NCBI RefSeq assembly: GCF_032062135.1
Contig: NC_092868.1
Location: 48,217,163 to 48,281,162 of the forward strand
Source of the DNA: Pyxicephalus adspersus
Taxonomy: Eukaryota; Chordata; Amphibia; Anura; Pyxicephalidae
Reading direction: 5' to 3'
Length of the DNA: 64,000 bases
The position numbers were made by a program, and so were the translations under genes. Shown piece after piece: positions 1 to 11,795 of this stretch; the first letter of the stretch is position 1; each line of letters starts with the position of its first letter. Under the pieces are notes generated by a model. That model did not search any database and was not told the origin of the DNA. It saw only the letters and a list, made by a program, of their open reading frames with translations.

Positions 1-55
1 TGTGTGCCATTAGAAAGAATGATTTTTTAGGGGAACAGTGACTTTTAATGGAACC

Positions 56-179
56 TCGCCAGTGTAAAGCTGCCGGAGATGCGCGGCTCCGGCCACGAGC
101 TTTTTCAGTTGCTGAATAGCGCGACAGCGTACGATTTCGAATGCGCGAGCGATCATCCGATTTTGCTTGATGAATCAGG
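56..179 (+). mobile_element. Truncated copy of the CpG-dense GATTCATCA element
   Basis: This segment matches the distal half of the element at 2710-2982: an agctg(c/t)cgga block, the sequence gctgaatagcgcga, a run of CpGs, then the terminal repeat TGATGAATCAGG at 168-179. The opposite terminus is missing, so the copy is truncated. It is non-coding; the open frame across it is incidental. The match is seen in sequence, while the classification is not resolved. Confidence 0.7.
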
Positions 180-1323
180 TGCTCTGTATTTAAAGTTAAA
201 TGTCAGTCTTCTCTTTAGTCTTGTACAAGCTCCTCTTCTTCTTTGTTGTCATTGCCCACTGTAAACTTCTCATAGTGTACCTTAGAGGCTGCAAGTCAGA
301 GCTCACCTCATTTCCTGGCTTGTGTACATGAAGCATAACCCAGTCTCTCCCAGCCTGACTGTCCCTGGCTCACCCCTTTCATTGACTGGATTTAAGTTCT
401 TTCAATGAAGAAGTCTCAACATCACATTTGGACCTAGGGTGGTCTTTTGCTTCTGGCAGGCATTGGCAGTACCTTCCACTATGATTTGTCTATACCGCAT
501 GGTGAAGAACAATGCTACTAAACTGATAATGTTACTGGACCTAAAATAAAGTATTTAATATAAATAAACAAACTGTTTCATAAACATGTTGGTGCATGGA
601 GGGGACAAACCTGGCAAAATACAAGCAGAATAAACTTCAGCTTTAAAATAACACATTTAATTTTACATTTCTGAACAGAGTGCCTTGATATGTGTTTCCT
701 ATACCTGCCTTAAAAGATATTGTGTTATATTACTGTACGTCTTCAATGAGCAGATCAATTGTTCCTGTCCAATCAAATTAGCCTCATCAATGGAGTCTCT
801 TGGAACATAAATAGTTCATCCATTTTTCATGTAAAAGTTGGTGTTGGAGGAATTTACAGTAACCTTTTTGCCATCAGCAGCTGCTGAAGTGACTTTTTAT
901 TTTATTGTTTTTTAACTAAACCTTTAAGCAGAACCTGTCTTGCATAATTTGAATGATTGCCTATCCACAGATAGCCTGCAATTATCATTAAAGTCCCATT
1001 GTGCTCACCATGATTACATGTAGCCTTTCTGTGTCAAGCCTCCCTGAGAGCACTGTTTATATTTACTAATCACAGCTGAAGAGGGAAGCGTTAGACTCAA
1101 TTGACTGCCGGGCTTTTTATAGATGCCTGGCTATATTGATTGATTCTACAGCATAGTTTAACTTAAAACAGTCATTACCTCTCGAGGAAGGAACGCGGCA
1201 CGTTTTGACATAGGTTTTCAGTGATATTAGTGTGACTCCAGAGTTCACGCATGCCAGATGGGGCAAAATTATTCTTTTTGGACTTTAAAAAGATATTGCC
1301 TAAGTCATTATGAGCCTGTGGTG
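180..1323. other. Unique AT-rich spacer, nothing coding seen
   Basis: No repeat or gene is recognised. The part near 700-1080 is low in CpG and rich in TAAT and CAAT words, and could hold a conserved non-coding element. That is only an impression of composition. Confidence 0.4.
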
Positions 1324-1363
1324 CCTAATCTGGGGTGCCACATGTGTGGCACCCCAGATTAGG
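1324..1363. repeat. Perfect 18-bp-arm inverted repeat with 4-nt loop
   Basis: The left arm CCTAATCTGGGGTGCCAC is followed by ATGT and then its exact reverse complement. It is directly followed by two tandem copies of a 19-bp unit (ctggggtgccacatgtgga, 1365-1402) that reuse the same GGGGTGCCACATGTG core. Confidence 0.9.
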
Positions 1364-1756
1364 TCTGGGGTGCCACATGTGGACTGGGGTGCCACATGTG
1401 GACCTTTGGCATTTTTTGTGCTGCCATCAGGGTTTCCCAGAGAAAGTGGCTACAATAGACATCTCCAGTCTATTAAAGGATGCCCCTAGTCTCCATCATC
1501 TACTATCATCTATTTATCATCTCATGTTGCACTGAATTTCATGTGCTGACCTTTAGTGATGGCAAGGGGCCATAGTTGAGGCCCCTATATCACTAGTAAA
1601 GATCCTTTTTTGCTCCACACCGGTGATGGGAGCGGGGTGGGCTTGTGAGCAGACTTGTGGATGGGTCTTTGGGGGCAGGCAGAGGTGGACCCCAAAAGCT
1701 AAAGAACTGGCCTTCCTACAACACATGAGGGTGGTAAGTGCATGGATGACCAACTA

Positions 1757-2071
1757 CCTAGGACTAGGGATGACCTGGAAGTTCAGGTTCGCCAGGTTAG
1801 GACAAACTTCGGCTCAAAGTTCGGGCCCGGGTACCAAAAATTGTAAAGTTCGGTACGGACCTGAACTTTACAGTTCAGGTTCGCTTAACACTAATATTAA
1901 TGGTTAGTGGGTAGGGATGAGCGAACACCTGGAAGTTCAGGTTCGCCCGGTTCGGCGGAACTTCACTTTAAAGTTCGGGTTCGGGTCCGGGTACCCAAAA
2001 TCGTGAAGTTCGGGTTCGGGTCCGGGTACCCAAAATTGCAAAGTTCGGGTTCGCTCAACACTACCTAGGAC
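1757..2071. mobile_element. hAT-type MITE dimer with 8-bp target duplication
   Basis: CCTAGGAC occurs at 1757-1764 and again at 2064-2071, flanking a 299-bp insert. The insert starts TAGGGATGA and ends TCGCTCAACACTA, giving imperfect terminal inverted repeats of the hAT type. Two related units lie inside (about 1765-1893 and 1912-2063), each rich in the word AAGTTCGGGTTCGGGTCCGG, separated by 18 bases. Only the outermost ends carry the duplication, so the dimer seems to have moved as one unit. No transposase is present. Confidence 0.85.
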
Positions 2072-2709
2072 CAGTGCCATGGAAAGGAGTGACATGCATG
2101 ACATATTTAGAAGTTTCTAGAATTTCTCATTAGTCCTGGTTATGATGGAGAGGCATAAGACCAAAGTGCTCCACATCACAGCTCAGCTCACTTTGAAGCA
2201 GAAGTTCCACTTTTAAGAATTCATGATAGATAGCTTATAATTACAAAAAGGGACAGGAAATGTCACTTCTGCAATATTGTAATTCCTCCGACATGCCTGG
2301 TTGTTCTGGGTACCTGATACCTGGCAATCCTGGCTTCCCCTGCACAGGCAGAAAGTGAATGAACTCCCCTACTTCTGCATGGGAGTTACATCCAATCAAA
2401 ATAGGCAAAGATTGTATCCGAGAACTGAAGAAGTAAGAAAATAGGAACGCCCTCCGATGAAAGTGACAGGTGAATATTGTGGGGTCAGTTCTGCTTTAGG
2501 TGACATAAGAGATATTTTTAAATCTCCAGTAGTGTTTTCCCTGGTAATGTAACATTTTCTTTTATTTATTATTCAAAGTGATAAGTTTTCATGCTAATAA
2601 AAAGCCATATGTGACACGAGTATAAATAGACGGCCCTCAAAAATAGAATTTTGACAGGAACATTGTAAAGTGACGAGAAGCTGCCAATTTTAAACATTTG
2701 CTACATATG
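2072..2709. other. Unique spacer
   Basis: No gene or clear repeat is visible. The sequence is AT-rich with a few palindromic words. Confidence 0.4.
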
Positions 2710-2982
2710 GCCCCTGATTCATCATTGAAATCCGCAATCGCGGGAAGCGCGATAATACGCGCGACCCGCGATCGCGGATTACCGCGGTCCGGGACTCGAG
2801 TGCGCGCGTCCACTCGCATCCTGAATCTGTTAATGCATGATCGCCAGTAAAAAGCTGTCGGATAAGCGCGGCTCCGTGCGCGAGCTTTTCCGGTTGTTGA
2901 ATAGCGCGATCGCGCGCGCGATTCCGGATCGCTAATACGAATGCGCGACCGATAATCCGATTTTGTTTGATGAATCAGGGGC
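2710..2982. mobile_element. CpG-dense non-autonomous DNA transposon (internally deleted)
   Basis: The ends are perfect 15-bp inverted repeats, GCCCCTGATTCATCA and TGATGAATCAGGGGC, flanked by ATG on both sides, which suggests a 3-bp target duplication. The interior is packed with CpG (gcgcgatcgcgcgcgcgat and similar) in a window that is otherwise CpG-poor. Compared with the copy at 20633-21014, the middle lacks about 110 bp. A 3-bp duplication would fit PIF/Harbinger or CACTA-like transposons, but the superfamily is not established. Confidence 0.75.
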
Positions 2983-5900
2983 ATGGTGTTTACCTGCAGG
3001 TTTTGCATTGTTTTTAAGTATTCAATATGGTTGTTTTATGGATGGCGGAGAAAAATCAACAGACACCTGAAATGATGGCGATCACTGAAACAGCTGCCGT
3101 CAGAGTATACATCGAGGACTTGTCAAATTACTGGAAAAACTGGAAGATTTATGAAGTAATTACATGTAGTAAAACTGATTATCCAGCCACTGTGATTTTC
3201 ATAGAAGAGCAGGCAGTGGAAAATAACAGTTTTAGATATTCCTGATGGAAATACAAAATGTTTGCATTAGAATGTTGAAGAAGATAAAAAGAAAAAAAAA
3301 AGTTTTACGTATTAAAAGATTCACCAAGAATTAAAGCATGTTTATTGAATGAAATAGAGTTGGGTATACTTTTCTTATAGAAATGAAGGGTGTGTTAGGC
3401 CTGGGACCATATTTTAAAGTCAACTCTATCTTTAATATGTATTTATTTATTTTGAACAAGTTGGCCAGAATCTTAGACTGTGATCCAGAGTGGGTTCTCT
3501 TCTGGGTTAAACCCACTTCCTGTGAGCCTATGGCATCAAAGACCTGGCCCCAAGGAGCAGGAATCCATGAATAATGCAGGGAAGCACTTCCATATGTGGC
3601 ACCGCTCTTAGAAGCATTAAAGTGGACCTCTCTTGAAAATAAACATCAAACATTTAGGTAAAATAATATCAAATGTGTCTTCAAATTGTATTTTCACCTT
3701 AAGAATTATTCTTATTCTTTCCATTTGGCCCCCTATGTATTCAGTGTTAATGCTGCATAAATAAAAAGTTCTTAAGAGCAGTTCCTAATGAAACATTTTG
3801 GTGATTAAAGCAAACTTTTTCCTTGCTTGTGATGGCGAGATTTACAATTTCACATTGCAACCCAAAAACAAATATATTGGCCGCCTACACTGCTGGATGT
3901 TGTATTGGGTCATCAAGGAGGTTGGGAGACAAAAAATTGAGGAAATAGCTAAAAGTAAAATGAAAAGCTGAGGAAATTGGAGTTGGACTATATACAAAGG
4001 TAAGAGTCTCTTTTATGTTTGAAATTTGTAATAAGTTTTTTTGGTGGCCTTTTTTGGCTTTTTATTGTGTTAGTTAAAGTTTTGCAGTAGGAATCTGCAG
4101 ACCGCTGAAATAAGTTGAGGAGAAATTGGATCATTGATGTCTACAACTGTGCTGAAGTCACAGAGAAGGCATTGACAGATTTTTTTTTAAATACTGGGTT
4201 TAGGAATGGGGCTGCTCCAAAAGAGGGGCCCATACATGGAGGAAGGTTGCCTAACCTGGAGTTGGGCATTAAAGTGGATGTAAAGCGTATCTGAATCACC
4301 TTTAGCATTTTTGTAATATGAACTTTTTTTTTTGTAATAAAAAACATTTTTACCCTTTTTTCATCTTTGGTCATAGTGCTGTTGATTGCAACCATTTTCT
4401 TTATGTACCATGGCAATGGCTATATGGTCTTTCTTAGGATGAGCAGTAAAAGCTGCGGACCGTTCCTCTATAACATGTATTGATATGGCCATTTGTAGCT
4501 TCAGGTGACAGATTGACAAGAGAGAGAGAGAACAACTAAGAAACAGGGGCATCACCATATAGCAGCAAAGGTCTAAACAAGGACAGCCAGCCATAATTAC
4601 AGATATTTTTTAAAAATATTGTAGATTAAAAAAAATCTTCCTTATTATCATATTAATGCTAATAATAAATGATAGTGATTGGGTTTCCATCTATTGAATC
4701 TTCCAAGTACATTGACAGAAACCTGAAACTGATATCTCTATTTTTGCTAATATGCTAGAAATCCTAAATAAGGTTTTAGAGCAGGCTGGCAGACAACCCA
4801 TGGGAGAGTAGACAGCTATCAGTGGAGTTCACGAAATCCACAATGTAACGAGCAATGATAGCCTTCTAACTTGTCTGCGACACTCTGTAAATTGATGATT
4901 GGCAGGGGTATCAAGCACAGAGACCTCTATGGATCTGACACAGCAGGGAGCTGGATGAGAAAAGCATGGGCACTACTTTAAAAGCCATCAATATGTCAAA
5001 CTTGTACTGCATGTACTACTTATGTACTGCATTCATTCCAATGGTCTATACAACTGACAGTATGTTCTGTACAATCTACATATAAAGCCTTTAAATGCTC
5101 TGTATAAAAACTTGCTTGATGGTCATATTCACCATTTACATTTATTATTTCAGCACTTTTAATTTCTTTTGGCTTTAAGCATTTTTTCCTTCATGATTTA
5201 AAAAAATTCACAATATTAAGAGCCCATTAAGATCAATGTGGTGCATTAATGCAAGCATGTTAATGAGACATTAACACGAACTGCAGTAAGAAAGCCTATT
5301 GAAAATAAATGGGCTGCTAACACATCCTAATGTGCTAAAAAAAGCACAGGATCTGTTTTCTTTTAACACAGAGTTTTACTGTGCCTTGGTATGTCATACA
5401 GCATGCTGGTATAATGATGCATGACTTTAATGTATTGGTGTGCCATTAAAAAGTAACTTAGATTGTAAACTTTTGGGCAAGCTCCTCAAGTGTCATTGTT
5501 TGTATATGTCGATCCCCTGTTTAATATACAGAACTGCATAATATGTTTATAAATACTTTATAAATAAAGCTCATAAACAATAATTCTGTAGCAAGGTATG
5601 CTGCGTACAATACAGTACATTGTAATAATGCACGACAGTTTGCAAGTTTAAAAATTCGGAGAGATGTAAACCAAAACCTGATGATATTTAAATTTCCAAG
5701 CACTGGCTTTTTTTGTGCATCCTTTGCTACAAGTGCTTTGCTGCAGTTACTTTGCAGCCACTTTCTGTCTCTATGCACTCCAGGTATGGCATAAGGGATG
5801 AGGTTTGAGTTTGTTGTTACCTTGGATTGAGGTGACTCCTGCCATCCCAGGAAGATTATGTGTACATTTTTTCCAGGACAATATTTTTAAACCATAAAGC

Positions 5901-6279
5901 ACTTTATAGTGGTGTTTTAACTATGGTCAGTAAACTTAGAAGGATCAATAATAGTAATGGTGGTTAAGCCAGCCCCCCATACTAAAAAATTGGGGAGGGA
6001 GAGCAGCTACAATGTCAGTGAACTAGTCTCACTATTCCAAATTGTCCTGCTGCCAGTCAATTTTACGCTGCTGTTCCATCTGTGGTTCCTGTAGCAAAAC
6101 ACTTGCATTTATTCTCTGTCTCTTGCACATTTTGACCACTTTTGCCTTATTAAAATGTCCTTTTTTGGTTAGTGTTAGCTCTGTATCATGTGATGTTTCC
6201 TTATTCTTAATATGTGATAAAAATTGGTCAGTGACGGGATGGTTTTAGTGAGAATAGGAACACTCTCACCCAACTTTCA
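2983..6279. other. Unique AT-rich spacer with worn repeat fragments
   Basis: No exon is recognised. The stretch at 5210-5450 (alternating cattaatg and gttaatg words, with aatgggctgctaacac) looks like a decayed interspersed repeat, but I cannot name it. A GAGA run lies at 4522-4531. Confidence 0.35.
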
Positions 6280-6834
6280 TTTTTTTTACATTGATTACCT
6301 AAGGTATTATACAGGTTTATATGCCTTTATTGACAGCAGCCTCCATATTTGCCCTTCAAATGGCCAGAAACTGTTAGGAGATGCTTATCTGGCAGGTGAT
6401 CCAGTGCTCTGCGCCACTGTGACATCTCTTGCTTCCCTTAACTTCTCCGTATCCCCAGCACATTCTTTGAGGCAGTTACCAGCTGAACATAATTTTAGGA
6501 GCAGATTAGGCCTTGGCTCCATTTTGCCTTGCCATTAACTGTTAGGGCTTTATAGCCTTTCTGCTCACAGTCATCAGTGCCTGTTGTAGCATTAAGCTGG
6601 ACTGACCTTCCGCTGGTGTTTTTTGTTTGATTTACGGGTGCTCACTTTGCCTGTTTCTGATCCTACGGGTGTATGCTGTCTGGACTGACATTTTGCCTTT
6701 GATTCTGACTCTGCTTTTGTCTTTGCCCTTGAATACTCTGTCTGGTGGACTTATTGCCATGGTCCACCCTCTGTTGGGAAGGGATGTGACTTGGCGGCAC
6801 CTTGCAGCAAGGAGTGCAGTAGTCACCAGGATTA
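6280..6834 (+). mobile_element. LTR-like fragment (tentative)
   Basis: The 3' half (6541-6834) has the pyrimidine-rich, CTGA-rich texture seen in the LTR-like blocks near 12.9 and 31.9 kb, with repeated ctgactctgctttt-like words and a ggtccaccctctgttgggaaggga segment. No tract, primer site or coding region of a retroelement follows. The family call is inferred from texture only. Confidence 0.3.
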
Positions 6835-7167
6835 CAGGTAATGCCCTGGTAACATACGAGATAGGGACTGTAGGGTTGTTCTTAAGTTGAATTTGTATGT
6901 AAATCGGAACAGGTACATTATTTTAATAATTGCAAAAAAAACAGATGTTTGTCTCAACATCATATTAGGTAGCATGGTGTCAGGTGTTGTATAAAATGGA
7001 GCCTAGACATTCATTAACTCCTGGAGCAAGCTGTGCTTTGATATGCAAAAAGAAACAACTGCAGAGTTTGTCTCGGTCCTGCAAACAGCTAGCAGGGAAG
7101 CAGGGAAGCCTCATTCATATCTAGGAGGCGTCTGTATGTCGGATGTCCTTAACCCGTTGACTACCTG
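6835..7167. mobile_element. pogo/Tigger-like MITE with TA target
   Basis: The element begins CAGGTAATGCCC and ends GACTACCTG, with TA directly outside each end (6833-6834 and 7168-7169), as expected for Tc1/mariner-pogo elements. The interior (gagatagggactgtagg, aagttgaatttgtatgtaaatc, gagcctagacattcattaac) matches the better preserved copy at 28943-29389. It is 333 bp and has no transposase frame. Confidence 0.75.
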
Positions 7168-8065
7168 TACTGGCCCATCAACCCTTGCACGGTGCCCTGG
7201 TGTCGCTTAGTTTCCGTGGCACAGGTGATCCCAGGTTGCCTGCCAGTAGCGGAGGAGTAACAGCTTTTCCTTCTTAAAGAATATTTATTCCATATATATA
7301 TTTATTATTGAATATTTGCCCCTAGTGAATCAAACCCAGACAGTTGCCCCATCACTACATGGTATTTCTACCAACAGGTTTCCATATAATGACAAACGTA
7401 GACATTGCTTGTGTAATGTGCAAAATGTAGCCTCCATGAGAAGCCTATGTGAGGGTGTGCCAACACACTTGGAAAACAAGAACATTTTTTTTGAATGGTC
7501 TTGCATTCTGCCCATTATGTGATAAATAGTAAAAGTAGTATCACATTTACAGTAAAAAAGACACAAATCTAACCTGCATCCTCGGAACTTTAAACACACT
7601 CTACTGATCCGGAGCAAGGCAGCTGATCTAATGTTCAAACTGATTGTATAATATCTTAATATCCTAATAAGGACAAATACATCACAGTGGAGGCCCTTAA
7701 ACAGATTTGTGGGATAGTGTCCAAAATTTAAAAAGAAGAATTATTGACTAGACCAAGTTTATACCCCATAGGTGTTCCAGTCAACACTCGTTAAATGATT
7801 GAATATCTAAGTGTATTTGACTTTTGGAGAAGTTAGTTAGGGCTTGTTTCTGACTGAGAAATTATGCATTCCTGAAGCGTGCCGTGTTTTATGTGTGTGC
7901 AGTGTCCAACAAATTGCTGTACAATTACTACTGCCATTACTCAAAGCTACAAATGTCTGGTATGGCGGGCCTAGAAAAGGCAGCTCCAAAACAGCTGTAA
8001 GCATCTGTGCTTGCTTTATTTTTTCCCTTTCAAAAAGAATTTCATTAAATTAAATAAAATAAAAC
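7168..8065. other. Unique spacer
   Basis: Nothing is recognised. Open frames on both strands near 7320-7640 overlap one another and carry no known domain. Confidence 0.4.
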
Positions 8066-8117
<52 letters not shown>

Positions 8118-8134
8118 GGATAGATGGATAGATG

Positions 8135-8206
<72 letters not shown>
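8066..8206. repeat. (GATA)n microsatellite, 141 bp
   Basis: About 35 tetranucleotide units, interrupted by three GATG variants near 8117-8137. The tyrosine, leucine, serine and isoleucine-rich frames on the other strand are products of the repeat and not genes. Confidence 0.98.
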
Positions 8207-8422
8207 TGCAGTGGACCAACAATGCAAGCAGGCATGCACCACAGATGATAGACTGCATATGGTTATTTATGAGTGTAGATATTCATGGAATGTACATTCC
8301 AGCAGGGAAGCTAAGTGGTTGTCCTATTAGCAATTATTTAGTTCTCTACAGTTATGAAAGTGATGAGCAACTGATTGTCAACTGATTGTCCCTTTAGGGC
8401 CAGTTCTCACTTATCCTTAAAG

Positions 8423-9250
8423 TGTTAAAGGCTCCAGGGAAAGAGAGTATTATTAGGTTTGGATAGGTTTCCTAGGAAAGAAACCTGGGACTATAGGGCA
8501 CTAGAGCCGGCCAAGGGAGTGAAAGGGTGGGTTCACTGGCTCAACCCAAGCCTGATTTGGGTTATATTCACTTGAACTCAAGTGCAAGGGGGATATGAAC
8601 AGCCAGTGTGTTGCAGGCTGGAGTGTGATCAGTCAGAGGCTGGAGTGTGATCAGTCAGAGGCTGGAGTGTGATGAGAAGGCAGCCAGAGGGTTCCAGGCT
8701 GAGAAGGAAGCCAGAGGGTTCCAGGCTGAGAAGGTGGCCAGAGGGTTTCAGGCTAAGAAGGCAGCCATAGGGTTCTAGGCTGAGAAGGAAGCCAGAGGGT
8801 TCCAGGCTGAGAAGGTGGCCAGAGGGTTCCAGGCTGAGAAGGTGGCCAGAGGGTTTCAGGCTAAGAAGGAAGCCATAGGGTTCCAGGCTGAGAAAAAAAG
8901 TCAGAGGGTTTCAGGCTGAGAAGGCAGCCAGAGGGTTCTAGGCTGAGAAGGCAGCCAGAGCGTCCCAGGTTGAGGGGAAGTTTGTTCCAGGCTGGAAAAG
9001 GAGCCGGAGTCTGTTCCAGGCTGCAGGAAAAGGAGACAGAGCTCCAGGAAAGCTAGTGGACAAACAAGACTTAAACTGTGAGTGAATAGTTGTGATATAG
9101 TGTGTTTTAGAAAGCTGGACTACTGATTATTATTTTGTTGTAAAGTTGTGGAGTGTGCTGTAACACTTGGCTAAGAAAAAAAATACTGCTGTTATTTTAG
9201 ACTTTTGGAGTCTGCTGCCTCTTGCCTGCCCTGTATGCATCCCATTTGCA
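8423..9250 (+). mobile_element. LTR-like repeat carrying a minisatellite
   Basis: The stretch from 8427 (ggctccaggg) to about 8620 aligns with 37873-38070: shared aggtttggataggttt, aaacc(a/t)ggga, gggtgggttc and a caggctg motif. The distal part (agtctgctg at 9207-9220) matches 39410-39425. The start TGTTAAAGG could be a TG terminus. No internal retroelement genes adjoin, so it may be a solo LTR or another long non-coding repeat; the class is inferred. Confidence 0.5.
8671..8969 (+). repeat. 27-bp minisatellite, about 11 units
   Basis: The consensus gctgagaagg-n-agccagagggttccag recurs head to tail. Variant units (aagccagag, tggccagag with tttcag, and gctaagaagg with gccatagg) recur in the same order, suggesting a higher-order period. 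Three copies of a 22-bp unit (gaggctggagtgtgatcagtca) precede it at about 8613-8672. Confidence 0.9.
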
Positions 9251-10896
9251 TGAGGAACCCCCAGTGATCAACCACAATATATACATATATTTATATCCTG
9301 CACTGCACACATAAACATGTACACTATCTGCACATTACACACAAACACGCGCCATTGCATTACACCAATACATGAATTAACAAAATCTGCACAATACACA
9401 AATGCATACTGTACATACAAAAGCATTATTTTACACTCACTCTGTTCTACAGGCTCTAGCGTGCAGAGGATGTCTGAGGGCTGGTGTTGATATTTCTGTT
9501 CTGTCCCTTAGGAATATGGTAGCCATTGGCAATTGACCAGTATGTCTACAATAATTGCTAACTGCGGTAAGTTAAGCCAAAGCAGTGGATAACCATGCCC
9601 ACTTTCTATAAAAGAGTGGATAATTCTGTGTAGGTACAAATACTCATTTATGAATGAGTCTGGCTTCCCATGCCTTTTTATTTGACTATGTCTTATTTGG
9701 ACATACGAGTTTGGAGCTGCCCCTTTCAGTGAATATTCTCTGCCACTAGATGTGAATGACAATACCTGCATTCTCTGAGCCCAGGCTATTATGGGCATTA
9801 TATAGTATATATAGCATTATATAGTTATAATATTTTATTATATTATTTTATATATACAGAGAAGTTGGGAGCATGGACTAGAAAAATCTAGAAAACGTGA
9901 GATCTGCTTTACGAAATAAAGTGTTTCTTTTTTATAAGATTTTTCATATATTGTACTGAAAATCTCAGAAAATGTCAGCAAACCTGCATTATAAAATGTT
10001 TAATAAAAAAGGAATACTGTTTTTCTTTCTCCCAGACTTCGGTATGCTCCCTATTCAATTCTGACATTTTGCTTTGTGCTAATTGTCAAATGAACCGATG
10101 TGTAATAATTATGTGTTTAATGTCCCTCTCTCACTTTTCGTTATTTTCCTACTTTATGATCACAGGCTATTTGACAATTAAGACTTCATAAGTAATAAAA
10201 AGGATACATTGATAAAAAAAAAGCATCAGATTGCTATGTTTCTCTTATGAACTTGTTTTAATGATGTAGACAAGCTCTTGGTTACACACAGCATTTAATT
10301 CTGTGCCAGGGATAATTTTGATATTCCCATGATTGAGTCCTATATTCATTTTAATCAGGAAAACAGCTATTTTCAGAGCATTGAGCAAGACGATTTAAGT
10401 TAAGTGTAGCGTCTAATAAAACACAAGCACAGTAATGAGAAGAAGCAGAATATTTAAAAGTGGAAATACTATTTGCAGCCTAGTGGCCATTAAATATAAG
10501 TGATAGAATTGTTAACTTTGAATATAACTTTGGCTCGTTACACATCATGGGTAGAATTATGCAGTTTGCGTTTCACTTTTCTATTGGAAAGATAATCGAA
10601 AGTCCCAGTTCTGCAGTCTAGAGAGCAATATTGAGGGAAGGAATCAAGTTGAGAAGAAGAATGAAGGACGAATGTGAAGAAGACAGAAAATGGGTAAGGA
10701 AACATGGAAGTTAAGAAGGAAAGAGAATATATAAAGGAAGAAGGGTCTTGATAAAAAAAGAAAAAACATAAGGAAGAACAGCAATAGCAAGGAAGTACAT
10801 AAAGATAAATGTAAGTGTAACACACAGGGTCAGAATTTAAGTGCTCGTTTAGGTAGCCGGTGTTCAGTAATGTAGATCAATGGATGTAAGCCCTTA
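9251..10896. other. Unique AT-rich spacer
   Basis: No gene is recognised. A TA-rich run lies at 9800-9860 and a purine-rich stretch at 10620-10800 (gaag and aagga words). Confidence 0.4.
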
Positions 10897-11795
10897 AAAT
10901 ACAAAGTCTAATGAGCTGCTATGTGTTCCCCAGATCACTTCATAAGGCATGATGACATTTTCTACCAGGACTACCCTTAGTCACAAGTATGAAAGCAGTG
11001 GTATTGATGTGACCAATAGAGATGGTCAATAAGGGACCAAAACTCTCTTAAAATGCCAATTTCTACCATTTCTGCAGATGCTGCTCCAGAGTTAGATAGA
11101 CCCATTTTCGAATCAGTAAACTTTGCATTCTATTTTCAATCTGATTCACCATCTCTAATGACTGGGGATCTCAGGGTCAGAGGCAAGTCAAACCATTAGG
11201 GAAGTCAGCAAGCAGGCATTGTTAGATACAGCTAGAGTTTGTAACAGTATAGTATAATATAGTATAGTATAGTATTGTAGATCAGTATAGTAGACCAAGA
11301 GCAGACCCCCTCAAATGGGGTCAAGATACAAAGTATAATGGAACTGCCAGGTATTCACCAGAACACTTTGCAAGGTACTTTGTTGCTAAGACAAAAGGGT
11401 GAAAGCAATGGTACCACTGCAACTAACAGGTCATCTCTAGCTTTTGGGGGTCTCAGGGTCAGAGCCAAGGGGCCATCGGTAAGCAGGCATTGTCAGATAC
11501 AGCTGGAGTTAGTAAGGGTATTGTATAGTAGATAATTATAGCAAATCACATGATACTGTATAAGCCTTCAAAGGGTTCAAGATACAAAGTGTCATGGAAC
11601 TGCCAGGTCTTCCCCAGATCACTCCACAAGGAATGATGAACTTTACAGCAACATTGTAGCCTTTAGACACAAGGATTAAAGCAACAGTACCAATGTGACC
11701 AGAAGACCATATTTAGTGATTAGGGATCTCATTGTCTGAGACAAGTTGAACCATCAGGGCAATCAGCAAGCAGGCATTGTCAGGTACAACTAGAG
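10897..11795 (+). repeat. Three diverged direct copies of a ~220-bp repeat
   Basis: Copies start near 10897, 11325 and 11579. Each begins with atacaaagt, followed by atg(a/g)(a/g)ctgc and cccagatcac-like words, and ends with gcaagcaggcattgt, agata and cagctagagt. The first is longer because a 141-bp MITE is inserted in it (11017-11157). The source family is not recognised; LTR-derived sequence is possible. Confidence 0.75.
11017..11157. mobile_element. hAT-type MITE, TAGAGATGGT ends
   Basis: TAGAGATGGT opens and ACCATCTCTA closes a 141-bp insert. The flanks GTGACCAA (11009-11016) and ATGACTGG (11158-11165) agree at four of eight positions, and all differences are transitions, which fits an old 8-bp duplication. 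The sister repeat at 11579 lacks the insert and shows the filled site as tgaccag. Confidence 0.6.

Noticed and set aside
8016..8258. Tyrosine-leucine-serine-isoleucine repeat proteins
   Set aside because: They are direct translations of the GATA microsatellite in several frames.
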